Assembly (NCBI RefSeq): GCF_030068445.1
Contig: NZ_JAQPOK010000088.1
Coordinates: forward strand, 37,652-101,651
DNA length: 64,000 nt
Direction of reading: 5' to 3'
From: Roseofilum halophilum BLCC-M91
Lineage (GTDB): Bacteria; Cyanobacteriota; Cyanobacteriia; Cyanobacteriales; Desertifilaceae
Under the pieces are notes generated by a model. That model was not told where the DNA came from. It worked only from the letters and a program-made list of their open reading frames with translations, and did not search any database. The position numbers were made by a program, and so were the translations under genes. Positions within the stretch are counted from its first letter, which is position 1. Each line of letters begins with the position of its first letter. Shown here one piece after another: positions 1 to 8,804 of the stretch.

Positions 1-2
1 TT

Positions 3-521
3 GGGGTAACCATAGATCGAGATAAAATTAAGCGGCAAACCCGGTTAACCCTCAAAAGCGCTGAAGCGCAGATTGCCCAACACGGGGAAGGGTTGCACGA
101 TCTGCGGAAACAAGCAAAACGGGTGCGCTATCAAATGAGCTTGTTTAGACAGCATTATGGCCCGGTTTACCAAGAATATGTGCAAGAGATTAAACAAATT
201 CAGGAGGTATTAGGTACGATCCAAGATACTTTGGTTTTGGAAGGGTTTTTGGATGAAGTGTTACCCTCAGACTGGAGAACAGAAGGGCCGACCTTGGCAA
301 AACTGTTAAGCAAACAGCGTTATGAATGCTGGAAAAAATGGTATAAACTACAGCAGCGATACTTGAGTGAAACCGTGCGTCAAGGGTTACGACACTCAGC
401 GATCAGTCCGTTAATTCAGGTAGCGGTAGGAGAGAACAATACCCTAATTAACAATCAAACATCAGAGGAGATCGCCCCTGGTCAGACAAAAAACCATCAT
501 CACCGGCAAGATAAAAACTAA
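3..521 (+). CDS. CHAD domain-containing protein, 3' part
   Basis: The reading frame is open to the left edge of the window, so only the C-terminal part (about 172 residues) is present and the true start lies outside. The stretch HDLRKQAKRVRYQMSLF is the basic, histidine-containing helix typical of CHAD domains, which are helical bundles that bind polyphosphate. It is followed by the usual helix ending in LGTIQDTLVLEGFL. The last 35 or so residues are polar and probably disordered. An internal TTG could serve as a start at position 93, but homologous sequence upstream of it argues that the gene is simply cut by the window edge. A polyphosphate-related role is known for the family and only inferred here. 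Confidence 0.8.
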   Translation, partial: GVTIDRDKIKRQTRLTLKSAEAQIAQHGEGLHDLRKQAKRVRYQMSLFRQHYGPVYQEYVQEIKQIQEVLGTIQDTLVLEGFLDEVLPSDWRTEGPTLAKLLSKQRYECWKKWYKLQQRYLSETVRQGLRHSAISPLIQVAVGENNTLINNQTSEEIAPGQTKNHHHRQDKN

Positions 522-550
522 TATCAATCCAGTTTCCGCAAGCGGACATG

Positions 551-624
551 AAAATGGGTTAACAAGGGGGCAAGATGCCCGCATTCCTAAAACTTTTACA
601 GCGCTTCGCGCGGTAATGAGGTAC
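551..624 (+). repeat. Dispersed ~75-nt composite repeat, copy 1
   Basis: The segment from AAAATGGGTTAA to GGTAATGAGGTAC closely matches 42541-42612. It contains the short palindrome GGGCAAGATGCCCGC followed by a CCTAAAAC..TTTACAG spacer. The central variable part is GCGCTTCGCGC here and GCTTTTCGATG in the second copy. A partial reverse copy lies at 22479-22508. It lies in the 183-nt gap between the CHAD gene and dndD and is preceded by a small palindromic element (about 533-551, TTTCCGCAAGCGGACATGAA). Confidence 0.7.
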
Positions 625-704
625 AGTCGGAAAAGATCCCCCAAACCCCCTTAAAAAGGTTGCTCTCATCGGCTCAATTGTTGCCAAATCAAATAGAAAT
701 GGTA

Positions 705-2726
705 TTACCAAAAATAACCGTCTTTAATGGTGGTTTGGCCGTTGGTGGGGTCGTATTTGAGCAGGTATTCGCGGGTAATGGCTTCTTGATTGCGTAGATT
801 TTCGATTTCGGTTTGGGCGATTTCGGTGTCAGTAGAGAGGAGAATCACTTGGTGGGAGGCGCTGGGGAAGTAGCGCTCGATTAGGTTTTGACGGTGGGAG
901 GAGTCGAGGCGACCGAGGGGGGTATCAATGGCGACGGGGAGTTGGCGGCCGGAGACTCTGGCGAGACCCCATAAAAAGGCGATCGCCAACAGTTGCTTTT
1001 CTCCGGCCGATAAACGGTGTTTGGGCAGGGGTTTACCTTCGCAATCATACAGAGACAGGCTGTAATCTTCGGTACTGACGACGACGCGGTGAACGAGGTC
1101 GGATTTATGCAGGAGGTAGCGGAAGCACTCGGTTACCTGGTTTTCGAGCTTGTTTAGTTTTTTCAGGGTCAGTTTTTCTCGGTATTTTTCCAGTATCGTT
1201 TTCACTCTGGCAATGGAGTTGATGATATGGGTGGCGTTTTCCTGAGCCAGAAACTTTTCGCTGTAGTCTTTGAGTTGTTTTTTCACTTCTTCGATGCTGC
1301 GCTCAAGGTCTCGGAGTTGACGATGTTTGTATTCTAAATCGATTTCGAGTTTGGTCTTTTTGTCGTTGGCTCGTTCTTTGGCTTCCCTTAATTCTTGATA
1401 GCGTTCGGGAGAGGCGGCGACGGTAAGTTTGCGCTCGACATCCATCAGTTGCCGTTCTAACTTTTCCAGATATTTGGATTCTGCTTGGGCTTTTTCCCGT
1501 TGGCTGGAAATATCGTAGGCGATCAGTTTTTCTAGGGTTTCCAGTTCTTCGGGGGTGGCGTGCAGCCAGGTATTTTCGGGGGGTAAGATTTCCTGTTCTA
1601 AATGGTGGTAATCTTGCTGTAAAAAGGATTGAATATCTGTAGTTTGGGACTGGGCAAGTTGCAGGGTTTGCAGATAATCGAGTAAACGCCGATCGCGCTC
1701 CTGAATGCGATCGCGGGAAATTTGCGCTTTTAAGGACTCCTGTTCCGCTTTTCCTTGGGCGATCGCCTGCTCCATCAAGGGTTCAATCAGACTCAGGGGT
1801 AAGGAAGTAGCAGCTAAATTCACCAGTGCGTCGCGAGTCTGCTGGATTTTCGCCTCTTCGCTTTTTCTCTGTAAATCAAGCTGATGGCGTTCGGCCGCGA
1901 TTTTTCCCCCTTCGGAGACAAACTCATTTTCGGCTTCTTTAGCCTTGTTAATCGCCCGTTTGAGCATATGTTCTGTATTTTTGATCTCTTGGGTAATGCG
2001 CTCCTTCTCCCCGTCATATCCCTTGAGTTTGCGGTCAATTTCCTCTAAATTACCCAATTCCTGCTTATCGGCGATCTGCTTTTGCTGACGACGGGAGAGG
2101 ATGTCTAAGTCGGTGTCCAGGCGATCGGCTAATTCTAACCCCAATAAAGACTGAATCGCCTGCACCACTAAGGGAGGGGGAGCATCAAGATCGGCCAATT
2201 CTTTCACCTGTTCCCCATCAAATAAAAACAGATTGGAAATACCCAAAGGTAACAGGTTTTCGATATAATCATCCCAAGTATCTCTAAGGGTATTTTCCGG
2301 AAATTCACCATTCAAAATCCCCAAAGTATCCTTACTATCTTGCTTTGTCCAATAGCGGATAATTCGCAGTTGCGTATGGAATTGAGATTCTGGGTCATCG
2401 GGGTTGAGGGTGTCGGTTTTGGCGATTTTGCTGCTATCCCCAGAAATAATCTGCACCAAAAGTTCTAATCGGGTTTTTTCTGAGTCTGGAGTATGGCGAT
2501 TAATGCATTGCTTGAGAAAGTTACTATAACTGAGATTTCCTCGCGTGGAACATTCGGCTCGATGACCATAGAGGACTAAGCGAATGGCATCCATGAGGGT
2601 CGTTTTTCCGCCCCCATTCATTCCCCCTAAGAGGAGGATGGGTTTACCCTCGTTGGGGCGCAGGTTGAGGACTTGTCTACCCCTGTAGGGGCCGAAGTTT
2701 TCTAATACGAGTTCGAGGAAGATCAT
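705..2726 (-). CDS. dndD: DNA sulfur modification protein DndD (SMC-like ATPase)
   Basis: This 673-residue protein is an SMC/Rad50-type ATPase. The Walker A motif GGMNGGGKTT is at residues 34-43, LFLFDGEQVKEL follows the first lobe, a long coiled coil occupies about residues 200-550, and the second lobe has the ABC signature (LSAGEKQLL) and a Walker B-like strand (LPVAIDTPLGRLD). DndD acts with DndC and DndE in replacing a non-bridging phosphate oxygen of DNA with sulfur; its ATPase activity is thought to expose the DNA backbone. It is downstream of dndC on the same strand, 117 nt apart, separated by a palindromic repeat, so the two are probably co-transcribed. No dndE, normally next to dndD, is visible in either gap. 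Confidence 0.93.
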   Translation of the reverse strand: MIFLELVLENFGPYRGRQVLNLRPNEGKPILLLGGMNGGGKTTLMDAIRLVLYGHRAECSTRGNLSYSNFLKQCINRHTPDSEKTRLELLVQIISGDSSKIAKTDTLNPDDPESQFHTQLRIIRYWTKQDSKDTLGILNGEFPENTLRDTWDDYIENLLPLGISNLFLFDGEQVKELADLDAPPPLVVQAIQSLLGLELADRLDTDLDILSRRQQKQIADKQELGNLEEIDRKLKGYDGEKERITQEIKNTEHMLKRAINKAKEAENEFVSEGGKIAAERHQLDLQRKSEEAKIQQTRDALVNLAATSLPLSLIEPLMEQAIAQGKAEQESLKAQISRDRIQERDRRLLDYLQTLQLAQSQTTDIQSFLQQDYHHLEQEILPPENTWLHATPEELETLEKLIAYDISSQREKAQAESKYLEKLERQLMDVERKLTVAASPERYQELREAKERANDKKTKLEIDLEYKHRQLRDLERSIEEVKKQLKDYSEKFLAQENATHIINSIARVKTILEKYREKLTLKKLNKLENQVTECFRYLLHKSDLVHRVVVSTEDYSLSLYDCEGKPLPKHRLSAGEKQLLAIAFLWGLARVSGRQLPVAIDTPLGRLDSSHRQNLIERYFPSASHQVILLSTDTEIAQTEIENLRNQEAITREYLLKYDPTNGQTTIKDGYFW

Positions 2727-2761
2727 AAATCAATTAACAATTAACAATTAAATATGGTTGT

Positions 2762-2844
2762 GCCCTCTCCCTATATCCCTCTCCCACGGGGAGAGGGACT
2801 TTACCCCCTTCTCCTGTGGGAGAAGGGGGCAGGGGGATGAGGGC
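2762..2844. repeat. Palindromic ~80-nt GAGAGGG/GAAGGGG repeat, copy A
   Basis: The unit runs GCCCTCTCCCTATATCCCTC, CTCCCACGGGGAGAGGGACTT, then CCCTTCTCCTGTGGGAGAAG, GGGGCAGGGGGATGAGGGC. It has two internal hairpins and complementary ends (GCCCTC and GAGGGC). It fills the dndC-dndD gap and abuts the dndC stop codon. Related copies are at 6945-7022, 7042-7125 and 48468-48568, with a coding copy at about 28858-28905. The structure suggests a MITE-like, non-autonomous element, but no transposase is nearby. Confidence 0.8.
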
Positions 2845-4514
2845 TAATCCTTCTGAGCAGAAGAACCAAACTTAAACTCTCCCCAACCTAAACTGAGTTG
2901 TTCACTTGCAGGTGGGGGTTCGGGTTTGGGTTGGTTGTCGGGATGGTTAGGATCGGCTTTTTCGGGGTTTTTAATGATCTCTTCGACTTTCTCCGCGTCC
3001 CCTTTTAAAACGGCAGTTTTGATGGCTCGTTGAAAATGGGCCTGTTGAATGGCTTTTTCTCGTTCGCGAGAACTGATTTCAAAGCATTTGCTCAGAGCCT
3101 CATAAATGCCGGAGCGACTGCTTTTGTTTTGATATTGGCGCTCGGTATTCAGGAGTCTGGCGAGTAGCTCGAATTCCATGGAGTCCTTATCGGTGACCTC
3201 TTCGAGAACGCTCCATTCGTCTAAACCGAGGAGGGTGCGATCGCCTTCTGGACGGCGATCGATGAATTCCTCTCCCGTAACTTCTTGATAAATTTGGGGT
3301 AAGCTATCTTCAAATTCATGTTTTTCTTCTAGCCAAATGCGGCGAATTTCGCTCAATTCTTCCGGAGTAATCAAGGTTATTTCTCCCATTTCTGGCGGTG
3401 CAGTTTGCCGAATTTGTACCTGTGCTTGGAGCAGTCGTCTGAGCAGGTATTCCCGCCATTCTTTCTTATAAGGGCCGGGAATGGGCTGGAGTTCGGTTGA
3501 TGGATTTTTTTGACGATCGGGTTGTTTATCATCCGTTTCAACTTTGCGTTCAAACAGTTCGACTTTTCCATAAATACGCCGAAAATCTCGTTTATCGCGA
3601 TCGCTTTTTGTATCCAGTTCATTGCGCAGATCTAAAAGCGGTTGCAACCATTCCTTTTCTTCATCATTTTGGATCATGGCTTCCATGGATTTATCCTTGT
3701 TCACCATGGTACAAACCCAGCATCCAAAGCGAGAACTTCCACAACTGGGGGTTGAGGTATCGACGACTAGGGGGCATTCGTTATCGGCAGTTGCTCCCCG
3801 ATACATGGAAAAGAGGTCTTTGTTATTGATTCCCCAAGGATTTTCCCATTGCATGAGGTACATCCAAACTTCATCAGTTCGCCAATCTTCAATTGGACTG
3901 TATACTAGAGAGTTAGGTAAACGAGAGTTAGGGCTTAACCTTTCACGTATTCTACCTTCTTCATACTTTTCCATCACTGATGCACGAATAGAGCTTTCAG
4001 CTTTACGAATTCCTAAAACAACAATAGTTTCACCATACGTTCTAATTACGTCTCGGATAAAAGAGTTAACTGGCTGAATTTTCATTCTATCTGTACACCA
4101 CCGAAAACCTGGGCGAGGCGCAGGATATCCTTTCCCAAGCAAACAAACCCAAAAACTATCTTTGAAATTCGGATAAAGTAAGTGAGCTTCAATCGGCATT
4201 TGCTGCTCTTTTGCTGACTTTCTCATGTTTCTGATCGATTCTTTTACCCAAGCAGCAACAATCGGATTTTCAACTAGGGTATCTGTGGTGATCGCATGAA
4301 CTGTTTTAGTTCTGCGCTCTATCGGTAATCTGGATAAGGCATTCCAGATAAGCTGTAAAATTACGGTTGAATCCTTACCACCACTGTATCCTATCACCCA
4401 AGGAATTTCATCAAGACAGTAAAGATTCTGAATTTCCTCGATGAGTTTCTCAATCGTAATGATAAACTCATCGACGGTACGCTGTGGCAAGAGTGAAGGC
4501 TTAGTCGCTGTCAT
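2844..4514 (-). CDS. dndC: DNA phosphorothioation sulfurtransferase DndC
   Basis: This 556-residue protein belongs to the PAPS-reductase-like adenine nucleotide alpha-hydrolase family. The PP-loop motif YSGGKDST is at residues 43-50. A cysteine set follows (RWCTDR near residue 138, then C..CGSSRFGCWVC around residues 247-268), which in DndC binds a 4Fe-4S cluster. It activates DNA for sulfur transfer from a cysteine desulfurase. That desulfurase (DndA) is not encoded here and may be a chromosomal IscS/SufS. The C-terminal 100 residues are charged and proline-rich. The gene diverges from dndB and lies upstream of dndD. Confidence 0.93.
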   Translation of the reverse strand: MTATKPSLLPQRTVDEFIITIEKLIEEIQNLYCLDEIPWVIGYSGGKDSTVILQLIWNALSRLPIERRTKTVHAITTDTLVENPIVAAWVKESIRNMRKSAKEQQMPIEAHLLYPNFKDSFWVCLLGKGYPAPRPGFRWCTDRMKIQPVNSFIRDVIRTYGETIVVLGIRKAESSIRASVMEKYEEGRIRERLSPNSRLPNSLVYSPIEDWRTDEVWMYLMQWENPWGINNKDLFSMYRGATADNECPLVVDTSTPSCGSSRFGCWVCTMVNKDKSMEAMIQNDEEKEWLQPLLDLRNELDTKSDRDKRDFRRIYGKVELFERKVETDDKQPDRQKNPSTELQPIPGPYKKEWREYLLRRLLQAQVQIRQTAPPEMGEITLITPEELSEIRRIWLEEKHEFEDSLPQIYQEVTGEEFIDRRPEGDRTLLGLDEWSVLEEVTDKDSMEFELLARLLNTERQYQNKSSRSGIYEALSKCFEISSREREKAIQQAHFQRAIKTAVLKGDAEKVEEIIKNPEKADPNHPDNQPKPEPPPASEQLSLGWGEFKFGSSAQKD

Positions 4515-4599
4515 GATGATCCGTGTTTCCCCAGTTGATTATGTCACTAATTATGTGTTACCATGTAACTATAGTGATCTTTCGTAACAAGTTAGTTGT
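4515..4599. promoter_or_regulatory. dndC-dndB divergent intergenic region with a dyad
   Basis: This 85-nt spacer must hold the promoters of dndCD (leftward) and dndB (rightward). It contains a perfect inverted repeat GTTAC-CAT-GTAAC at 4557-4569 and a wider pair TCACTA (4544-4549) / TAGTGA (4572-4577). DndB proteins are known to repress dnd transcription in other bacteria, so these dyads are candidate operators. This is inference from position and symmetry. Confidence 0.45.
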
Positions 4600-5793
4600 A
4601 TGGTTCAAAATACAGATCATAACACTGAGGATGAATTAGATCTCAATAAAGTTATCAATCCTTACCTGGCTGAACATCATCGCGATCGGTGCTACCCTGC
4701 CTTGATTTTTAACCAAGGAAATCGGCAGATGCTACAAATTAATGTTCCAGCCCATGATCTTCCTACTCTCTTACAGGCAAAACACTCTACTGATAACAAT
4801 CCTGACTCTGGCAAAAACCGCCCTGAAGTCCCAGGGCATGTCAATGAGATTAAAGACTATATTCGAGAAAGAGTGACAAGAAATCGGCCCTGGGTATTAG
4901 GTACAATAACAGCTAATGTTGATCCTTCCGAGATTAAGGTTATTCACTTAGGTCGTGGAGTTGGTCTAGCAGTTATCCCCAGAAATGTCAAGTTAGATAT
5001 TACTGATGGACAGCATAGAATTAGAGCTATTGATGAGTTGGCTAGAAGTCCAGAAAATAGCTTAATTGGTGATGACGACTTTCCCATTACGCTTATACTA
5101 GAGCCAGAATTTAAGCAATGCCAAACTGATTTTCGGGATATGGCACAAACTAGACAGTTGGATAAGTCATTACTATTATCATTTGGGGAATTTGAAGGAC
5201 GTATTGGAATTACTAAAAGTATAATTGAATCTGTTCCAATGTTTGCCCATAAAACGGAAAAGATAAAAGGTAGTCCTTCTACTAACAAAAAGCTTATATA
5301 CACAATCAACTACCTCGTTAAGTTTGTTAGTTGTGCTTTTACAGATGATGCAAATAAAGAACTACTTGGCTATGATGTCGAAAAGTCCTCTAATGCTCTG
5401 ATTTCTTGTTGCAACTACTTTTTCTCAAACTGTAGAAACACAAAAGAAATTTTTGAAAAAGACATCAGAGAGTTAACGACTGAAGATGTGGGTAAATTCA
5501 AAGATAACTGTATTTTAGGTCGAAGTGTTGGATTAGAAGTGTTAGGGCGCTTATTACATTACACTTATGATAAAGATAATAATATTTTTGATGAAAATCA
5601 TGTTTTTAAGCTTTCTCAATTAGATTGGTCAACAGGAAGTAATCTATGGAATGGAAGTATTGTCAAAGTCGATCCTAATCCCAAAAATCCAACTAAACCC
5701 TACAAAATTGCTGCAAGTATGAATCTTGTGAAGATTGCAGTTAATGAAGTTAAGGAGCAATTAGGGTGGCTTGATCATACTCCACTGTTCTAA
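4600..5793 (+). CDS. dndB: DNA sulfur modification protein DndB (DGQHR protein)
   Basis: This 397-residue protein carries the hallmark TDGQHRIRAI motif near residue 137, preceded by the strand RNVKLDI. DndB is a non-essential member of dnd clusters and has been characterised elsewhere as a transcriptional regulator of dnd genes. A second conserved block appears as QTRQLDKSLLLSF, where the family usually has a nucleotide- or DNA-related loop. The gene is divergent from dndC with an 85-nt shared regulatory gap, the classical arrangement. Codon use is more AT-rich than in the two DndB-family genes to its right, which suggests separate acquisition. Confidence 0.88.
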   Translation: MVQNTDHNTEDELDLNKVINPYLAEHHRDRCYPALIFNQGNRQMLQINVPAHDLPTLLQAKHSTDNNPDSGKNRPEVPGHVNEIKDYIRERVTRNRPWVLGTITANVDPSEIKVIHLGRGVGLAVIPRNVKLDITDGQHRIRAIDELARSPENSLIGDDDFPITLILEPEFKQCQTDFRDMAQTRQLDKSLLLSFGEFEGRIGITKSIIESVPMFAHKTEKIKGSPSTNKKLIYTINYLVKFVSCAFTDDANKELLGYDVEKSSNALISCCNYFFSNCRNTKEIFEKDIRELTTEDVGKFKDNCILGRSVGLEVLGRLLHYTYDKDNNIFDENHVFKLSQLDWSTGSNLWNGSIVKVDPNPKNPTKPYKIAASMNLVKIAVNEVKEQLGWLDHTPLF

Positions 5794-5854
5794 ACGACTC
5801 TAAATTCTTAATTCTGATTCCATGTCATGAGTGAGATTAACCTCCTAAACTGAC

Positions 5855-6874
5855 TCATGTTTCCAAAAACCCCATCAAATAGTCGCGCATCCAAACCCTA
5901 GTGGTAGCAGAAACCGGAAAGCGTCCCTTAATGATAATCGAATCTTGCCAAACCGGGTTAGCCACCGACCAATCCACCGCCGCCAAACCCTGTAAGTAAA
6001 TTTCCCAAGACTCCGGGTACAGAGACAACAGGGTAACCCCTACCTCTGCTAACCCGAAAAAGGCGATCGCCTGACAACACACATAATGCTCCCTAACTTC
6101 CCACGCCCTCAACTCCCCCGTCAACACCGATCGCCAAACTGGTATCACCTCCCCTATCCCCCGCCAAAATAACACCGCTTGCGCCACAGTCACCCCCCGA
6201 TCGAGCATATGCTGTATTGCCGGATACACCATCGACAGGGTAAACAGCTTACCTGACTTCGCCCCTAAGCGGCTCCGTTCCAGATCGGTTAACTCCCGTA
6301 AATTTCGCACATTGCGAACAACTTCTAATACCCAACGGTTGCCCCATTGCCGATGGTTATACAACCACCCCAACCCCGGATCGAGAGCTATGCTATGGCA
6401 ATTGAGATCGTAAAACATTTGCTGCGATCGCTCCAATCCCATCGCCAAAAAGAAACACACCGCGATCGTCTCATATCCCAGCTCTGGATGCTCCTGTAAT
6501 GCCCATTCCAGCGCCATCCGACGATGCCACCCATCATTAATGGTTAACGTGGCATCCATGGGCACATACAAGCGCCCCATCTTCCAATCTTCCCCTTCCT
6601 CACTCACCGGTTCAAACCGCGTATCCCCATCAATAGCCACCGTCAGCGCCGGTAAAATATAGCTGTCTAAATTGTCTAAAATATAACGGCATAAACTCCT
6701 GATCCGAGACCGAGAAGGCGATCGCCCCACCCGCAACACCGGATCGCTCTCCCCCATCCCCACCGGGAATAGCTTCGGTAAAAACCGCAGAGGACACATC
6801 GATGTATAATACTCATCTCCCCCCTGAATCCCCCGAACCACTGGTAGCACATACTCAAACGCCGTCAACATCAC
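5855..6874 (-). CDS. DndB-family protein with degenerate DGWHR motif
   Basis: This 339-residue protein has the DndB layout: an N-terminal PLRFLPKLFP segment, a strand followed by LTINDGWHRRMALEWAL (about residues 110-126) at the DGQHR position, the conserved MFYDLNCHSIALDPGL segment (equivalent to the F.D.N... loop), and a C-terminal WSVANPVWQDSI block that also occurs in DndB as W...NPVW. Glutamine of DGQHR is replaced by tryptophan. It is convergent with dndB and on the strand opposite the third family member. The function may be regulatory or a modification accessory; the substitution makes the activity uncertain. Confidence 0.7.
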   Translation of the reverse strand: MMLTAFEYVLPVVRGIQGGDEYYTSMCPLRFLPKLFPVGMGESDPVLRVGRSPSRSRIRSLCRYILDNLDSYILPALTVAIDGDTRFEPVSEEGEDWKMGRLYVPMDATLTINDGWHRRMALEWALQEHPELGYETIAVCFFLAMGLERSQQMFYDLNCHSIALDPGLGWLYNHRQWGNRWVLEVVRNVRNLRELTDLERSRLGAKSGKLFTLSMVYPAIQHMLDRGVTVAQAVLFWRGIGEVIPVWRSVLTGELRAWEVREHYVCCQAIAFFGLAEVGVTLLSLYPESWEIYLQGLAAVDWSVANPVWQDSIIIKGRFPVSATTRVWMRDYLMGFLET

Positions 6875-6944
6875 CCTTTCCCCCCGCGACTCCTCCAGTA
6901 TGACACACTTTTTAAAAAGTTGAGTCAGTTTTAGAAAACTTATT

Positions 6945-7125
6945 GCCCCTCTATCCCTCTCCCCAGGGGAGGGACTTTGAACCCCCTTCTCCCGTGGGAG
7001 AAGGGGGCAGGGGGAAGAGGGCGTATCTTCCCGCAGGTGTTGCCCTCTCCCTCTATCCCTCTCCCCAGGGAGAGGGACTTTGAACCCCCTTCTCCCGTGG
7101 GAGAAGGGGGCAGGGGGAAGAGGGC
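6945..7125. repeat. Two tandem copies of the palindromic ~80-nt repeat
   Basis: Copies B (6945-7022) and C (7042-7125) are direct repeats separated by 19 nt. Both keep the TCCC..GGGAGAGGG and CCCTTCTCCCGTGGGAGAAG hairpins and the terminal GAGGGC. They occupy the 334-nt intergenic region 6875-7208 between the divergent DndB-family genes. The remainder is AT-rich and includes several TTTTTAATT repeats at about 7168-7202 just before the right-hand start codon. Promoters must lie in the remaining short flanks. Confidence 0.8.
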
Positions 7126-7208
7126 AAACCAGCCAACATCAATGAGATAATCAACCTTAACCCCAATTTTTAATTTTTAATTTCTAATTTTTAATTTTTA
7201 ATTCCCCC

Positions 7209-8723
7209 ATGACCATTCTCGACCCACTCCCACCCCACCAACTCCTCGTCCAAAAAACCCAAATGGGACAAAGCCAAGCCTACCTCGCCTCCGTCACCCT
7301 CGAATGGCTCTCTAACCATGTCCGGTTTGCTCACCAACTCCCCCTCTTTCAACACAAATTCGACCCCCAAACCCACAACCCCATCCGGGATGCTGAAACC
7401 ATCGAACACCTACAACAGCGCCCCCTTGACTGGTCGCGCCAAGCCCCCCTAGCCCAATATCTAGCTGTCCGTCCCAACCACAAATTCCCCCCCATCCTCG
7501 CCGTTGTCAGTCCTCCCTGGGTCGATGAACCCCATGCCCCCGAATGGGACGGAGAAGATCGGGCTACGGAGTCCGCCGCCCAATTTACTCCCCTCAACCG
7601 CGACCAAACCCTGGGCCTACTGAACCTCGATCGCAGTATCTCCCTTTTTGCCCTCGATGGCCAACATCGGCTCATGGGTATCCAAGGACTGATGGAACTG
7701 ATCCGCACCGGTTCCCTACCCAAATACAAGAAAAACAGAAAGCCCACCGGCTCCAACATTACGGCTGAAGACCTCTATCAGCACTACCCCATCACCCCCA
7801 GCCAACTGCAAAACCTAGGCCAAGAAACCATCGGCCTGGAAATTATGCCCGCCGTCCTGCCTGGGGAAACCCGCGACCAAGCCAGGGGGCGCATTCGCTC
7901 GATTTTTGTCCATGTCAACCTGATGGCGGTGCGCCTGAGTGCCGGTCAACTGGCGCTTCTGAATGAAGATGACGGCTTCTCTATTGTCGCCCGTCGTCTC
8001 GCGGTTAACCATCCTCTACTGAAGGCAGAGAGCGATCGCCACCCTAGAGTCAACTTTGACAGCGCCACCGTCTCCACCAAATCCACCGTTCTGACTACTC
8101 TCCCCGCCCTCAAAGACATGGCTCAAGCCTATCTCCAGCATCCCTATCCCCACTGGAAACCCACGGAAAAAGGACTGATTCCCCTGCGCCCGGAAGACGA
8201 GGAACTCGATGAGGCGATCGCCACCTTTTCCACCCTCTTCGACCACCTGGCCAACCTCCCCAGCTACCAAGCTTTAGAAATGGGTACTTTGAGTACCGAC
8301 CTACGCCGGTTCAGCTTTGAAAGCCATGATGGCCAAGGCCATATGCTCTTCCGTCCCGTGGGTCAAATCGCCCTCGTTCGGGCGATCGGTATCCTCGTTT
8401 ACCAACACCACCTCAGCCTCACCCCCATCTTCACTCAACTCTGCGCCTATGATGCCCAAGGGGGCTTCAGTCACATCGATCACCCCGAATCTCTCTGGTA
8501 CGGTATCCTTTTTAACCCCACCAAAAAGCGCATCCAAGTCTCCGGCCGGGATCTAGCCACCCGTTTGCTGATCCACCTAATCAACGACACCCCCGACACC
8601 TTAGATCGGGCCCAACTGCGCCAAGACCTAGCCAACGCCCGCACCTTCCAAGACAAAGCCCTCAGCTTCGACGGTAAATTAGTTCACCCGCGCCAATTAC
8701 GTCTACCGGGGCAATTGGGGTAA
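7209..8723 (+). CDS. DGQHR domain protein, third DndB-family member
   Basis: This 504-residue protein has FALDGQHRLMGIQGL at about residues 148-162, the intact DGQHR motif, and FVHVNLMAVRLSAGQLALL further on, which matches the family's conserved region around the F.D.N loop. It is longer than a typical DndB (about 360-400 residues), with an extended N-terminus and a C-terminal block from about residue 400. It begins at an ATG directly after an AT-rich tract. DGQHR proteins occur in phosphorothioation and related mobile DNA-modification loci, so it probably belongs with the dnd genes. A precise role cannot be read. Confidence 0.75.
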   Translation: MTILDPLPPHQLLVQKTQMGQSQAYLASVTLEWLSNHVRFAHQLPLFQHKFDPQTHNPIRDAETIEHLQQRPLDWSRQAPLAQYLAVRPNHKFPPILAVVSPPWVDEPHAPEWDGEDRATESAAQFTPLNRDQTLGLLNLDRSISLFALDGQHRLMGIQGLMELIRTGSLPKYKKNRKPTGSNITAEDLYQHYPITPSQLQNLGQETIGLEIMPAVLPGETRDQARGRIRSIFVHVNLMAVRLSAGQLALLNEDDGFSIVARRLAVNHPLLKAESDRHPRVNFDSATVSTKSTVLTTLPALKDMAQAYLQHPYPHWKPTEKGLIPLRPEDEELDEAIATFSTLFDHLANLPSYQALEMGTLSTDLRRFSFESHDGQGHMLFRPVGQIALVRAIGILVYQHHLSLTPIFTQLCAYDAQGGFSHIDHPESLWYGILFNPTKKRIQVSGRDLATRLLIHLINDTPDTLDRAQLRQDLANARTFQDKALSFDGKLVHPRQLRLPGQLG

Positions 8724-8804
8724 TGGGGGAATGGGGAGATGGGCGATCGCCTCAAATTTGTTAAAATAATAAGCTGACACCGCAAAAATAACAAATCGTT
8801 AAAA

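Noticed and set aside
2727..2843. Search for dndE between dndC and dndD
   Set aside because: The 117 nt are filled by the palindromic repeat and are too short for DndE (about 110 residues).
7349..7759. Minus-strand 136-aa ORF in the third DndB-family gene
   Set aside because: It is a shadow of the well-supported DGQHR gene on the plus strand.
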